This document shows, in pieces, positions 51,836 through 63,236 of a DNA stretch of 64,000 bases (position 1 is its first letter; each line of letters starts with the position of its first letter). Under the pieces are notes generated by a model. It made no database searches, was not told where the DNA came from, and worked only from the letters and a program-made list of their open reading frames with translations. The DNA lies in assembly GCA_963930655.1 (NCBI GenBank), contig OZ005601.1:15988001-16052000 (forward strand). Reading direction: 5' to 3'. This DNA comes from Myrica gale (taxonomy: Eukaryota; Streptophyta; Magnoliopsida; Fagales; Myricaceae). Both the position numbers and the translations under genes were made by a program.

Positions 51836-53968
51836 GAACTAAGTTGAAAGTTGGTTGCCATTTAATGTGGAAGTAACTAGGTTGGTTGAAAAGCAACCAA
51901 ACCAAGTGAAATGCAAGCCATTTACGTGTAAGGCAAGGAGAAGAAAATTGAAAGCCAAAGTGAGGTGCCATGTGATGTGTAAGAGAGGTGTAAGAAGGTG
52001 TAAGTGTGTAAGAATTGATAAGACAAAGCATTGAAGTAAAAAGAGAAGAGAAAAGCAAAGAGAAGGAGTGATGGTCGATGGACTCATGGGAGGAGAGAGA
52101 GTGTTGTAATTCAAACACAAGCTTGGCTAAGGGGACAAGATTTGATGGGGAGAAAAGATGAAAGAAAGAGAGAGAGAAGGATGTGGACATAGCCTTGGTC
52201 GGCCAACTCCTCCATTCATCCCCCCTCCCTCTTTCAAATTCTCTCATGTCCATTCACTCTCTCAAACCCTATGTCATAGCCTTAGGGTTGAATGGGGAGA
52301 CTCAATCTCACACAAACCCCTTGCAAATGTCATGACCGAACCCCTCATTTCACTCAACTCTCTCCCATTCCAAGCCTTGGCCGAATATTGCAAACCTCTC
52401 CATTCTCTCCCATTTTCAAGCCTTGACCGAACCTCATACTCAAGAGTTCAAGGTTTGTTCATTTCATCTTGCATCTAAACCACTTCCATCTAGCTTGCCA
52501 AAACCCATTCCAAAAGCCAAGTAAATCTCTCTTGTTGTAGATAAAAATCCTACCAAGAAAACCTAGCCATTTGACACCATTTTTTCTTCAAGCTTACTAT
52601 GTCCTCTTCACCACCATAGAGCTTCCTTTAAACCAAGCTTTGACATTCCTAAGGAGGGTGGACCGAATCTTTGAAGGAGGAAAAGGGATAGGAAGAATTG
52701 GTAAAGAGTGAAGGTAAGATTAGTTTCATTGATGTTCTTGCCTTAAGCATCACAAGTACTAACCATAGATGCTTTATGTTCTAGGTGCTCAAGCTTGGAT
52801 AAACAACAAGGTAAGACCAATGTGATGATGTTGGTTTAGCATAAGTGGCCGAATGGTTCATGTATAGATCTTGAAGTGTTAGTTTGTTAAATGCCTTGAT
52901 GTTGTTAGATCTTGGATGCTTAGGAACCCTAGGTTGTTTACATGCTAGATCTAACCATGGAAGCCCTAGATCTAAGGTTGTATGTGAAGAAAAATGTAAA
53001 TGGAGAACAATGCAAGCTAAAGGAAGTTAGATTTAAGTTTTGATATGTTGGGTTGATAAAAAAAAAGAGATCTTTGTTTAGATCTATGGATATTAGTGTG
53101 AATAAAGAGTAGATCTATTGTTGATGGAATCATTTGATAAAAAGATTAAGTGTATGCATGCTAGTTAGGTCACAAATGCAAAGGATATGCATGATATGAT
53201 TTTTAGCATGAAAATGGTACATTTTGGGGTATGGCCGAAAATGAGTTATGTGGATTTTCATGTATAGTTTTGAATATGTGTAGATCTGGACATTGGCCTT
53301 AACATGTGCAATATTTATGACCTTAATGCATAGTAGATGATTTTGTTAAGTATTGGGAGCATGCATATTGAAGGAAATAAAAGAAAACTAATCATTTGGG
53401 TAAAAACATGTGTTGGCCGAATGCCATGAGTATGGTGTATGGTGTTGGTGCTTTGATTTATAGATATTAGGTTGTGAAATTGTTGAATGGAGGATGGGAT
53501 CACCCTTGGAGTAAAAGTTGTGATTAATTGGTGCATAAATTGTAGTGGCCGAATGTTGTAAGAAAGGGTAACCCTAAGTGCAATTTATAATTTATGTATT
53601 TTCATTGTTGTGTTGGATAAGAAAATTAGAGTTAGGCTAGTTGGAATAATATTATAGAGTCATGATCTTTTATTAAATATTATTGGAACCCTAGTTAAGT
53701 TTTACTCGGGTTTTATTTGAGGTTTAAAGTCTAAGTTAAGATTTAATCATGAATAGTTAGATATAAGGTTTAATGTAGTACGTGTAATAAAAAGGGACTT
53801 AGGGTTAAGTCTAAACCTATGAGTATTATTTAACCCTAATCGAGACATGTACATGGATAAATATATTTTTATTTCAATAAAAATATTAATGATTTAATAA
53901 GCTAAGTTTTGAATATTTGTTAAGGAAAAGAATAAAATAATTATTTTGTAATTAAATGAATTTCAGTG

Positions 53969-54000
<32 letters not shown>

Positions 54001-54899
54001 CTTTGATTGATGACTGATTTTCAAAAAAGAAATGATTTCATAATTCTTAAAGTATAAAAGAATATTTGAATCGCTTGTAGGCGATCCACGTGTCTGTATA
54101 CACGAACAAGGAGACCAAGTGTAAGTGCATACTGTAAGTGGACAGTAAGTATTCTTTTTCAAAACTGGAATGACACACTGCATCGTTTCATGAATAAGCA
54201 TGAATTTTAAGAAAGCATGGCATGATATGAATTTCATGAACAAGCATGAATCTTAAGCAAGTATGAATTTTAAGCAAGCATGACATGACATGTGCATTGC
54301 ATGAATTTTTCAAGAAGAAAATTATGCAATGATTTTTATGGAAAGAATATGAGAAGTTTTATGAAACGATAAGTTAATATAAGGGGCACCGGTCGGTACC
54401 GTACCATCAAGTTGGACTCCCATATCGAAGGACATTTATGAGAAGGATGGGTGAATCCAAGAGGCTGTGCAAGCCACACTGAAGGACAATGAGAAGGTGT
54501 GGTGCCTCCAAGGGTCGTGTCTAGCCATCAGGCCTGGGGCCACTTCAAGGGCTAGCTCGACCAGATGTTAAGGTCTCCAAGGGAATTCGGGGACGGTTCC
54601 GAAGGGAACGCACAACCCTGACTTCAGGGGTCAAATGGAGCGAGCCCACAAGTAAAAGACATGAAATAATTATGATAAGGCCAACAAGGGCACAAGTACG
54701 AATAAGCAATTTTTAAGGGCCAAGGGCCAGTTTTACAAGCAAGTATGAAAGAAAGTGGTTTTCAAGGGCCTGGGGCCGAAAATACTAAGCAAGAGCATAT
54801 GCATAATTCATGAGCATGCATATGCATCAATTATCAAGTTTTCTTCTTTCATGATTAAGCAAGCATAAGTCAAGAGCATGATTTAAGTTTTACGTTTTT

Positions 54900-54990
54900 C
54901 CCTTACTGAGTCTTTTTTACTCACGTTTTTAAAATTGTGTCATTCCAGATGTATCAGGTGAAGAGAGTCAGGAGGACTACCTGACCTAGA
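54900..54990 (+). promoter_or_regulatory. Two small hairpins near the LTR 3' end
   Basis: ACTGAGTC and GACTCACG-like arms around T6, and GTCAGG / CCTGAC arms around AGGACTA, occur about 50 bp apart. Both are kept in the LTRs at 62735-62815 and, inverted, near 750-835. A role in transcript end formation or reverse transcription is possible but not shown. Confidence 0.35.
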
Positions 54991-55472
54991 TGCCCAAGAT
55001 ATTATGTTTCGCATTTTGTTGATAGTGACACGAGCGTCACTAATTGGGTTCTAATATGTTAATTATATGTTTTGTATGAACTTAATGAGAACCCTGTTTA
55101 TGTAAGAATTTGCTCGAACCCCTCGCGATCCTGTACGTTTCCGCCGTAATCAAGTAAGAATATAAGTAAGAACGCTGGAGCCATCCGGGGGATAGCTCGC
55201 GGCTGTCACGGTCCCTGCGGGTTGCCGTTCGGGGCGTGACACCATTATAGTGACAATGTCAAACGAGCTCATCGAGAACTGAAAGGTTTTCGCCTCTATC
55301 GCTAAACTACGAAAAAATGCCATGGAACACCAGACTAAACTAAAGCTCAACAAGACGGAAAAACTAAACCAACAATCAAACTCCCAGCCCAGGCATCTCA
55401 CAGGGGAGAGGGGAGAGGAGAGAGAACTAAGATTCTTCTGAATCATCTAATACAGGAACTCCAAATAAGATC

Positions 55473-55720
55473 TTATTCTGCTTTGACAACTGCAGCAGCT
55501 CGTGATCAGGGGTTGCAATGGGCTGAGCCAACCATGCTAGTATGACTTGAAATTTCACAAATCAGGCCTGGTCCAGCATTGCACATGTCCTCAAAGTCAA
55601 AGTCCTTCTCCATGCACAGGCTGGAGAACCACAATTTAAGAATGTTACAACCACAAAACCAGATTTCAAAACCTGAGACATGAACTATTACTGGCAATAA
55701 CACTATCTTCACATTCTTAA
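55473..55720 (-). other. Exon-like sequence of unknown origin inside the CACTA element
   Basis: Minus-strand frames read LAWLAQPIATPDHELLQLSK QNKILFG and, in another frame, MEKDFDFEDMCNAGPGLICE after a TTCTCCAG acceptor-like site. It looks like a broken host coding fragment captured by the CACTA element, but I cannot name the family. The LINE inserted within its continuation. Confidence 0.35.
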
Positions 55721-56754
55721 CCTAAGCACTACATCCACACGCATTGGAAGATAAAGGAAACTAAATTGCCCCAAAATATGTAATGGTCAGTGTTTGAGAT
55801 AAGAAAAAAAGGAAAGACACACCACACAAGGCAATGAAAATGGAAACGTTTCATCCCATGTAAGATGTCTTGCCACCTTCTACATAATCTCAGCAAGGTT
55901 AAGATTTCTTGCTACATAATTTCATCACATTTGGCAAGGTTATCATCTTTTCAACAATATTCCAATCTACACATTCGAAGAACATCATGACATGAGGATA
56001 TAATAGAAACACAAAAGCATTAATTTTGCGGTGGACATCCAAATTTTCATTTGGTATGACAAGCTGCCCCGAAGTGAAACGGGTTGCCATTGCTTCTTGT
56101 TCCTCCCCTTCTTATTGGGAAGATACAAGCTCTGGTGCTTAGCTCTGCAGCAGAAACAATACTATCAGCAAATAATTTAGACTTCGAATAAAGAAACGGG
56201 TAAGAAGACATATTTTCTATCAGCAAAGCAAGGTTTCAACTTGTTGAGTGGGCTGAAATATTGCACAAGATTAATTTTGATTGAAACAGTACAATTAACA
56301 AAATATTAAACATAAAACGCTTATTTGCAGAAGTTAATATACATGATATGTGCTAATATATAATATATAATTCATGTACTTTAATTGCACAAGTTAATCT
56401 CACAATATCTTCTTGTTTGAAATTAAATAATACGTCCTAATTAAATAGTATCATATAACTAATTATTCAAAAAAAATATGCTAATTATAAGCATGATAAT
56501 ATGTGTTCTCTAAATTTCTTATATTTAGTTAATAAATATGCAATTATCATAGCAACAATAGGTATAATTTAAAATATATCATATAACAACTTTAATTTTC
56601 ATAACACTCCTATTAATTCCATATTTTATTAAGTATACCCTTTAAAATATTTTTTTTTCAAATACATCACAAAATAAAAATATATATTAAAATAAATAAA
56701 ATAATTATTAACATAAAATAATTCATAATTAATAAGTAAATTTTTTTTTTCACA

Positions 56755-57120
56755 TATACCTATAGCAGCGTTTGTGGCACAAACGCTGCTATAGACCTTC
56801 AGCATCGTTTGTTGACACAAACGCTACTAAAGGTAGGTACCTACAGCGGCGGTCACTATGACTGCTGCTGTAGGTACCAATTTTTTAGCAGCGTTTTACT
56901 GTCTATAGCGGCGGTCAGTGTTATACAGACCGTCTCTAAAGGTACAACTTTTAGTTGTGTTTTACACAAAACGCTTCTAGAGGGGGGTCTATAACGACGG
57001 TCAGTGACCGCCGTTATAAAGACCGCCGTTAAAAGTATACTTTTTAAGAGCGTTTTTTTTAAAAACGCCGCTAAAAATACTATTTAACGGCGTTTTTCGC
57101 AACTGTTGATATAGACATGT
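56755..57120. repeat. Right subterminal repeats of the large CACTA element
   Basis: Dense direct and inverted units such as TATAGCAGCGTTTGTG, ACAAACGCTGCTATAGACC, CTACAGCGGCGGTCA, TATAGCGGCGGTCAG and CAGTGACCGCCGTTATA. They mirror the left end and several form short hairpins. Confidence 0.8.
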
Positions 57121-57138
57121 TTTTTTTTGGTAGTGTGA

Positions 57139-58363
57139 TGGCTCGTAAATCCTTTCAATCAAGAAAATTCTATGAGCCATTAATTGTTTGGATAAGAATG
57201 GTATGAAAGGGTCAACAATCAAGAATGGAGTTTATGACCTGCAACGACCTTTCAATAAAGAACATTAATAACACGAGCAGATCCCCGTCCCCCCTACACC
57301 TAAGGCGGCGTGTACCGAACTGCGCGCGTAGCTACCACAATGACAATAAGCCTGTGGTTAAGAAAAAAAACCGTAACATTAATGGGGCAATAAATTTTCC
57401 ACCCTTAATGCGTATCTTACGAGAATCATGCAGAGTGCATTAATCTTATCTTCACGACTCTCGGCTTGATTCACTCCTTTTTTTTGTTTCCCGGGAAAAT
57501 GGACAGAGAAATCTCTGTCGTCATGTCAACGGTTTAAAGACGAGGGTCCTTCTTTACTTTAATGACGAGTAGTTGGGACATAAAGAAGCGGTACTCTCTC
57601 CCGGCACATTCCCTTAATAAAGTACGCGACTGCTGCGGCCGTCAGCAAAATATCACGATTGAGCAGCCGCCACCAAGCAAAGACGCATGCAAGACTTGAA
57701 CACGATAGAGATCACAATAATGATCAGCCATATATGGACCAATGTTATTTTAGAATTTAAACTACCATATTTATGATCATAGTGAACCTCAAACAACCGA
57801 GCTTCGTAAATTACGCGTGTTCACCCTTTGATATGATTTTACTGTTGAGATATACAGACAACAATGATCCGCACAGCACAATTACGATAATTAATCTTGT
57901 CAAAAGACTCGTATTAATCGATTTTGATAATTTGAGAGGTCAATGTAATAAACTTATTACATAAAGTCTAAGAAAATGACTATATTGACAGTCTAGTACC
58001 TAGGGAGCGAAGGTGATATTTTTTCTATTTAATTGGAAATAATTATATAAATATTTGCAATTAAATATTCGAACTAATAGAAAATATATAAATATTCCCC
58101 CAAAAACGTATAAAATAGTAGCAGTTGTTGATGTAGTAGTTATGCATTTAAGTTCATGACGAAATATTAGGTGATATATATTAATATGGACCATCGTACT
58201 TGATCACTATAATGGCTATCTGATAAGAGAATGCGCAACTTGAGAATTTTTGTCTACTTACAAAATTAAGAGTCCAGAACACATTTTATTTTGAATACCA
58301 CCGGTGGAGACCACAAATTGTTCGTTTGAATTCGTTTTGTTCCAATGTCAACTTTTGTAGATC
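57139..58363. other. Intergenic sequence, no gene seen
   Basis: Short open frames on both strands without recognisable products. Confidence 0.5.
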
Positions 58364-58470
58364 AACTACAAGAAAGATGGGTTTTGGTGACCAAAACATT
58401 TACCACAAACCTATCAATTTTGTCACCATTTTGGGTGGCTAAAAAATGTGGTCACGTAATTAATCACATA
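58364..58470 (+). mobile_element. Possible decayed CACTA left terminus
   Basis: CAACTACAAGAAAGATGGG followed by GTTTTGGTGACCAAAAC and TTTTGTCACC resembles the end of the CACTA element at 6750-6878 read inward (CACTACAAGAA, then GTCACC and TTTTGGTGA motifs). One base of the CACTA core differs and no partner end was found. Confidence 0.35.
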
Positions 58471-59385
58471 AGCATGTAATGTTTGCAACTGTAAAATGCT
58501 CAGGAAAAAGAAAAAATAAATCAAGGAAATTAAACAATCTTAGAACAAATTTAGTTCAAAATCCCCACCGGCCACACATTCGACAACCAAAAAAATTTAC
58601 AATAAACACAATCCAATGCGATGTTCGAAAAATTTAAAGAATTTTACCTGAAAAATTTAGTGGGAATATCCAAGAATTTTACCTGGAAAATTCCGTAGGG
58701 AAAGTTCCAGTAGGGTTTTTCTAGTTGGAGTGAGTTAAGCTTGTGATTTTCAATGGGTTGCTCCTCTGTTTTTTCTTTTGAAAAGCCTCTAAAAATGCTT
58801 TGCTTGTACTAGTGTGAGGTGGGTGATGGAAAGTGAGAAAGGGAGAGACAATTTGGTATTTTCGTGCAAGGAAGGTCCCACGTGTCGTTGCTCACCTGGG
58901 GCTGAAAACATCGCATATAGCGAAAAATCTAGATGGAGAACTAAATCGTAACAGTAAATGAAGATTAAAGGAGTTAGTTGCAACGAGTCATGTATGTATG
59001 TGTGTATATACATTGGCCGGGCACGGTTGGTGTTATCCGATTTAGAGTAAATTATATTTTAACAATTTCTTACCCAAGATGTTTAAGAGATCAAGTAGCA
59101 AGGCTAGTATAAGTAATAATAATATGGATAACTGCATTGATAATACTGACATTGCACCAGTAGTTTGTCATCATGCGGTGCAAGGGCACTTCAGTCTAGC
59201 GAGTTTAACATGTCGCTAGTAATTTATCATCATGTGTCATCACGTCATTAATCTTTATTAATTCTGAAGGTCATCAATATCTAGGGAGAAATCACTAGGG
59301 ATCTCAAAGTCATATCTTGCATAAGGATCTTGGGAGTCCTCATATGTAGGATGATATAGTATAGTATCAATGATCGAGGAGTAAG
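58471..59385. other. Intergenic sequence, no gene seen
   Basis: No supported open frame or repeat up to the LTR at 59391. Confidence 0.5.
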
Positions 59386-59390
59386 AGCTC

Positions 59391-62300
59391 TGTGAGACCC
59401 CGATTTTCTCCTACGTAATTTCTTATGTATTATCTTTTATTTTCCAATGTAATAGCTTTTATTTCTTCATGGGGCTAAGTTTTTGGCCAATGTATGGCCT
59501 AATCCTTATGTTATGGTATTTCGATTAAAATGAGATTTTATTTCATAAAATCTCTTTAAATAATTTTAATGCCATTTTATGCAAGTTTAAATTATATTTA
59601 TTATAGGAGCCGAAATTTCAAGTAAGTTTCTCTCTTACAAATTTATATTTTTCATTTACTTAATATGTTTCATGGACCATAGAATTTGAATTATGATTTA
59701 AGAATTTCTTTGTATAAGCCGAAATTGATTAATGGATTAAATGATGAAATTCTTTTGAATACATGGATTGAATATTTTTATAGCTTTCATATGTGACATG
59801 TATTATCACCATGTGGCCTATATTATTAATAGAATTTCCATTTGAATATTCAATGATAAGCTATGTATTTATGTGATAAGTCTAAGAGATGATTTAATTG
59901 ATAAGCACACTTGCTTAAGCAAGCATGATAGGTTAGGAAACTTTTAGGGTGATAAGACCTTGTGGTTATTGTAGAGATAGGTTAGGGCCATTATCACATG
60001 ATAAGATATCATGCTTATGAGGTGATAAGCTATTGGAATGGATTAGATAAGCAAGAGAGCTTATGAAGTGATAAGTTAGGTGAGAGAGAAAACCAAGTTG
60101 AAAGTTGGTTGCAAATTAATGAGGAAGTAACTAGGTTGGTTGGAAAGCAACCAAACAAATTAAATGTTAGTCAAGGAAGGATTTTACGTGAAAGGCTATG
60201 AGGAGAAATTGGAAAGCCAAAGTGAAGTGCCATGTGATGTGTAAGAGGTGTGTAAGAAGTGTAAGATTGATAAGACAACACATGGATACAAAAGAGAAGA
60301 GAAAAAGCAAGGGAGAGGAAGCATTTACGTTGGAATGCATGTGAGGAGAGAGAGAAGGAATTCAAATGCAAGACAAGCTTTTGGAAGACAAGTGATGTGA
60401 GATAAAAAGGTGAAAGTAAATAAAAAGAGAGAGAGAAGACTAAGACCTTTGCTTGGTCGGCCAACACCCCCCCATTCATCCCCTCTTCCTCTTTCTTTTT
60501 CTCTCTTGTCAACTCACCCTCTCAAGCCTTGTGTCATAGCATTTACTCCCCTTGGGAGACTCAATCTCTCACATCTCTCTTGCAAATGCCATGACCGAAA
60601 TTCACATCTCACCTCACACTCCAATTCTTCCTCATTTGGCCGAACCCCTCATTGCTCTCAACTCTCTCCCATTTTCAAGCACTTGGCCGAACCATCCCCT
60701 AGAGTTCAAGGTTTGTTCCTTTTTCATCTTGCACCTAAACCACATTCTTCTAGCTTACCAAATCTCATTCTAAAAGCCAAGTTAAACCTCTTTTGTTGTA
60801 GACAAAAATCTCTCTTGGTGCAAACACAATCCTTCCTTGAAAACCCTAGCCATTTGACATCATTTCTCTTCAAAGCTTACCATGTTCTCTTAACCACCAT
60901 AGAACCTCCTTTAAATCAAGCTTGGACATTTCTAAGGAGGGTGGACCGAATCTTTGAAGGAAGTAAAGCTAGGAAGAGTTGGTAAAGGTTGAAGGTAAGT
61001 TTGGTTTTATTGATGATCTTGCCTTAAGCTTCACAAATACTAACCAAAGGTACTTTATTTTCTAGGTGCTCAAGCTTGGATAGTCAACAAGGTAAGAACA
61101 ATGTGATGTTGTTGGTTTAGCATAAGTGACCGAATGAGTTATGTGTAGATCTTGAAGTTTAGGTCGTAATATGTCTTGATGTTGTTGGATCTTGAATGCT
61201 TAAGAACCCTAGGTTGTTTACATGCTAGATCTACCCATGGAAACCTTAGATCTAAGGTTGTATGTAAAGGAAAAATGAAAATGGAGACCAATGCATGTTA
61301 AGGAAGCTAGATCTAGGTCTTGATGTGTTGGTTTGAGGAAGGTTGATTACTTTGTTTAGATCTATGGATGGTAGTGTGTATAAAGTGTGGATCTAATGTT
61401 GATGGAATTATTTGATGAAAAGATTAAGTGTATGCATGCTAGTTAGGTCACAAATGCAAAGGATATGCATGTTATAATTTTTAGCATGAAAAAGGTGATA
61501 TTTTGAGGTATGACCGAATATGATATGCTTAAAATTTTATGTATAGTTTTGTATATGTTTAAATCTGGACATTGGCCATGATATGTGCAAGAATTATGAC
61601 CCCAATGCTTGGTAGATGATTACGCTAAGTATTAGATGCATGCATATTGAAGGAAACAAAAGAAACTTAATCGTTTGGGTGAAAATATGAGTTGGCCGAA
61701 AGTTATACATTGTATTGGTGCCTTGACTTATAGACATTAGGTTGTGAAAATTTGTTGAAAGGAGGATGAGATCACCATTGGAGTAAAAGTTGTGACTAAT
61801 TGGTGTATAAAATAGTGATGGCCGAATGTTGCAAGAAAATATAAACCCTAAGTGCAATTTATAAATAAATGGATTACCGTTGTTGTGATAGATATAGAAA
61901 TTAGGGTTTAATCTAGTTGGAACAAATATTGAAGAACCATGATCTTTTAATAATTATTATTTGGAACCCTAGTTAAGTTTTACTCAGGATAAATTGAGGT
62001 TTAAGTCCAAATTAAGATTTAATCATGAATAATTTATTAATAGTTTGATATAAGGTTTTAATGGAGTACGTGTAATAAAAAGAGACTTAGGTTTAATTCT
62101 AAACCTATGAGTATTATTTAACCCTAATCGAGGCATGTACATGGATAAATATATTTTTATTTCAATAAAAATATTAATGATTTAATAAACTAAGTTTTGA
62201 ATATTTGTTAAGGAAAAGAATAAAATATTTTTAAATGATTAAATGAATTTCAGTGATATGTGTATATATATATATATATATATCTTTGGTTGATGACCGA

Positions 62301-63072
62301 TTTCAAAAATGAAAATATTTAATGATTGCATACTATTCTTAAAGTCTAAGAAATATTTGAATCGCTTGTAGGCGATCCACGTGTCTGTATACACGAACAA
62401 AGAAGACCAAGAGTAAGTGGATACTGTATGTGGACAGTAAGTGTTTTTTTTTCAAAACTGGAATGACTATGGAGCGAGCTCACAAATAAGAAATATGAAA
62501 TGATTATGAAAAGGCCAAGAGTGGCACAAGTATGAATAAGAAAGATTTTCAAGGGCCAAGGGCCGATTTCACGATCAAGAATGAAAGAGATATTTTCAAG
62601 GGCCTGGGGCCAACTTCAAGCAAGAGCATATGCATATCCATGAGCATGCATGTGCATCACGAATCAAGTTTATTCTCTTTCATTATTATGCAAGTACAAG
62701 TCAAGAGCATGTTTTAAGTTTTACGTCTTTCCCTTACTGAGTCTTTTTGACTCACGTTTTTAAAATTGTGTCATTCCAGATGCCTCAGGTGAAGAGAGTC
62801 AGGAGGACTACCTGACCTAGAAGCCCAAGAATTTATGTTTCATACTTTTGATGATAGTGACTTGATCGTCACTAACTGGCTTGATATGTGATATATATAT
62901 GTTTTGCATGAACTTAATGAGAACCCTAATTATGTAAGTTTAGCTCGAACCCCTCGCGATCCTGTACGTTTCCGCCGTAATCAAGTAAAACAATAAGTAA
63001 GAACGCTGGAGCCATCCGGGGGATAGCTCGCGGCTGTCACGGTCCCTGCGGGATGTCGTTCGGGGCGTGACA
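59391..63072 (+). mobile_element. 5' LTR of a Ty3-type retrotransposon (copy 3) continuing past the window
   Basis: Starts TGTGAGACCCC and ends GGGGCGTGACA (3682 bp). The 5 bases before it are AGCTC, the expected target duplication if the other end is intact outside the window. Compared with copies 1 and 2 it lacks a 460-bp block between GGAATGAC and ATGGAGCG (matching 54175-54634 of copy 2). A primer-binding site and gag follow directly, so this is the 5' LTR of a larger element. Confidence 0.92.
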
Positions 63073-63079
63073 GTTAAGT

Positions 63080-63091
63080 TGGTATCAGAGG
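63080..63091 (+). promoter_or_regulatory. tRNA primer-binding site
   Basis: TGGTATCAGAGG lies 7 bases after the LTR end. It matches the TGGTATCAGAGC site used by many plant LTR elements (complement of the initiator methionine tRNA 3' end) except for the last base. Confidence 0.75.
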
Positions 63092-63236
63092 ATCGGAGGG
63101 TAGAGCCGTAAAACATAGGGAACGAAGTAGAACCCTAAACCCTAAAGCATGAGATAACACGTTTAGGGTTAGTTACGATGAGAATTTCTGAGGTTGAGGT
63201 TGTTCTAAGCTGAACGATAACCTTGAAGTGCAGGAT

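Larger units (their letters stand above)
51127..55241 (+). mobile_element. Solo LTR of a Ty3-type retrotransposon (copy 2)
   Basis: Runs from TGTGAGACCCC to GGGGCGTGACA (4115 bp), with a perfect 5-bp target duplication CCATT at 51122-51126 and 55242-55246. It is the same family as 562-4692 and 59391-63072. It sits inside LINE 3 ORF1. An AT dinucleotide run lies at about 53970-54000. The long open frames seen inside it (for example 51777-52253 on the minus strand) have no recognisable product. Confidence 0.94.
49554..55323 (-). pseudogene. LINE 3 ORF1, interrupted by the solo LTR
   Basis: Starts MAFFRSLAIEAKTFQFSMSS at 55323 and reaches the LTR at 55246. Beyond the LTR the frame continues at 51126 with ELSRKNESSMRFGRYGVLW and AFLAQGRSNANGRYVALAEF; the two halves join in frame across one copy of the 5-bp duplication. 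A CTVCGFKM ... H zinc-finger-like motif is near 50440. Stops and frameshifts follow, so it was already decaying or has decayed since. Confidence 0.85.
45864..55459 (-). mobile_element. L1-type LINE retrotransposon 3, full length, split by a solo LTR
   Basis: The poly-A tail reads as T7 at 45865-45871. A perfect 13-bp target duplication TCCAAATAAGATC lies at 45851-45863 and 55460-55472, fixing both ends. Without the LTR it is about 5.5 kb with a 5' leader of about 135 bp. It is related to LINE 1 and LINE 2 along its whole length. Both ORFs contain stops or frameshifts. Confidence 0.9.
44448..57135. mobile_element. Complete non-autonomous CACTA transposon with nested LINE and solo LTR
   Basis: The left end is CACTACAAAAAAAAAATAG (44448), the right end TTTTTTTTGGTAGTG (57135), and a 3-bp target duplication TGA flanks it (44445-44447 and 57136-57138). 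Both ends carry subterminal repeats built on AGCGGCGGTC and GCAGCGTTT. After removing the nested LINE (45864-55459) about 3.1 kb of CACTA sequence remains. It has no recognisable transposase but does contain fragments of host genes, including a SIZ1-like exon. It would depend on another element for movement. Confidence 0.88.

Noticed and set aside
51777..52478. Long open frames on both strands inside solo LTR copy 2 (and matching ones at 60171-60985)
   Set aside because: Frames are not conserved between LTR copies, lack protein-like composition and lie in a non-coding LTR.
53960..54001. AT-dinucleotide run as a replication origin or CRISPR-like repeat
   Set aside because: It is a simple microsatellite in an LTR; no spaced repeat array or origin features are present.
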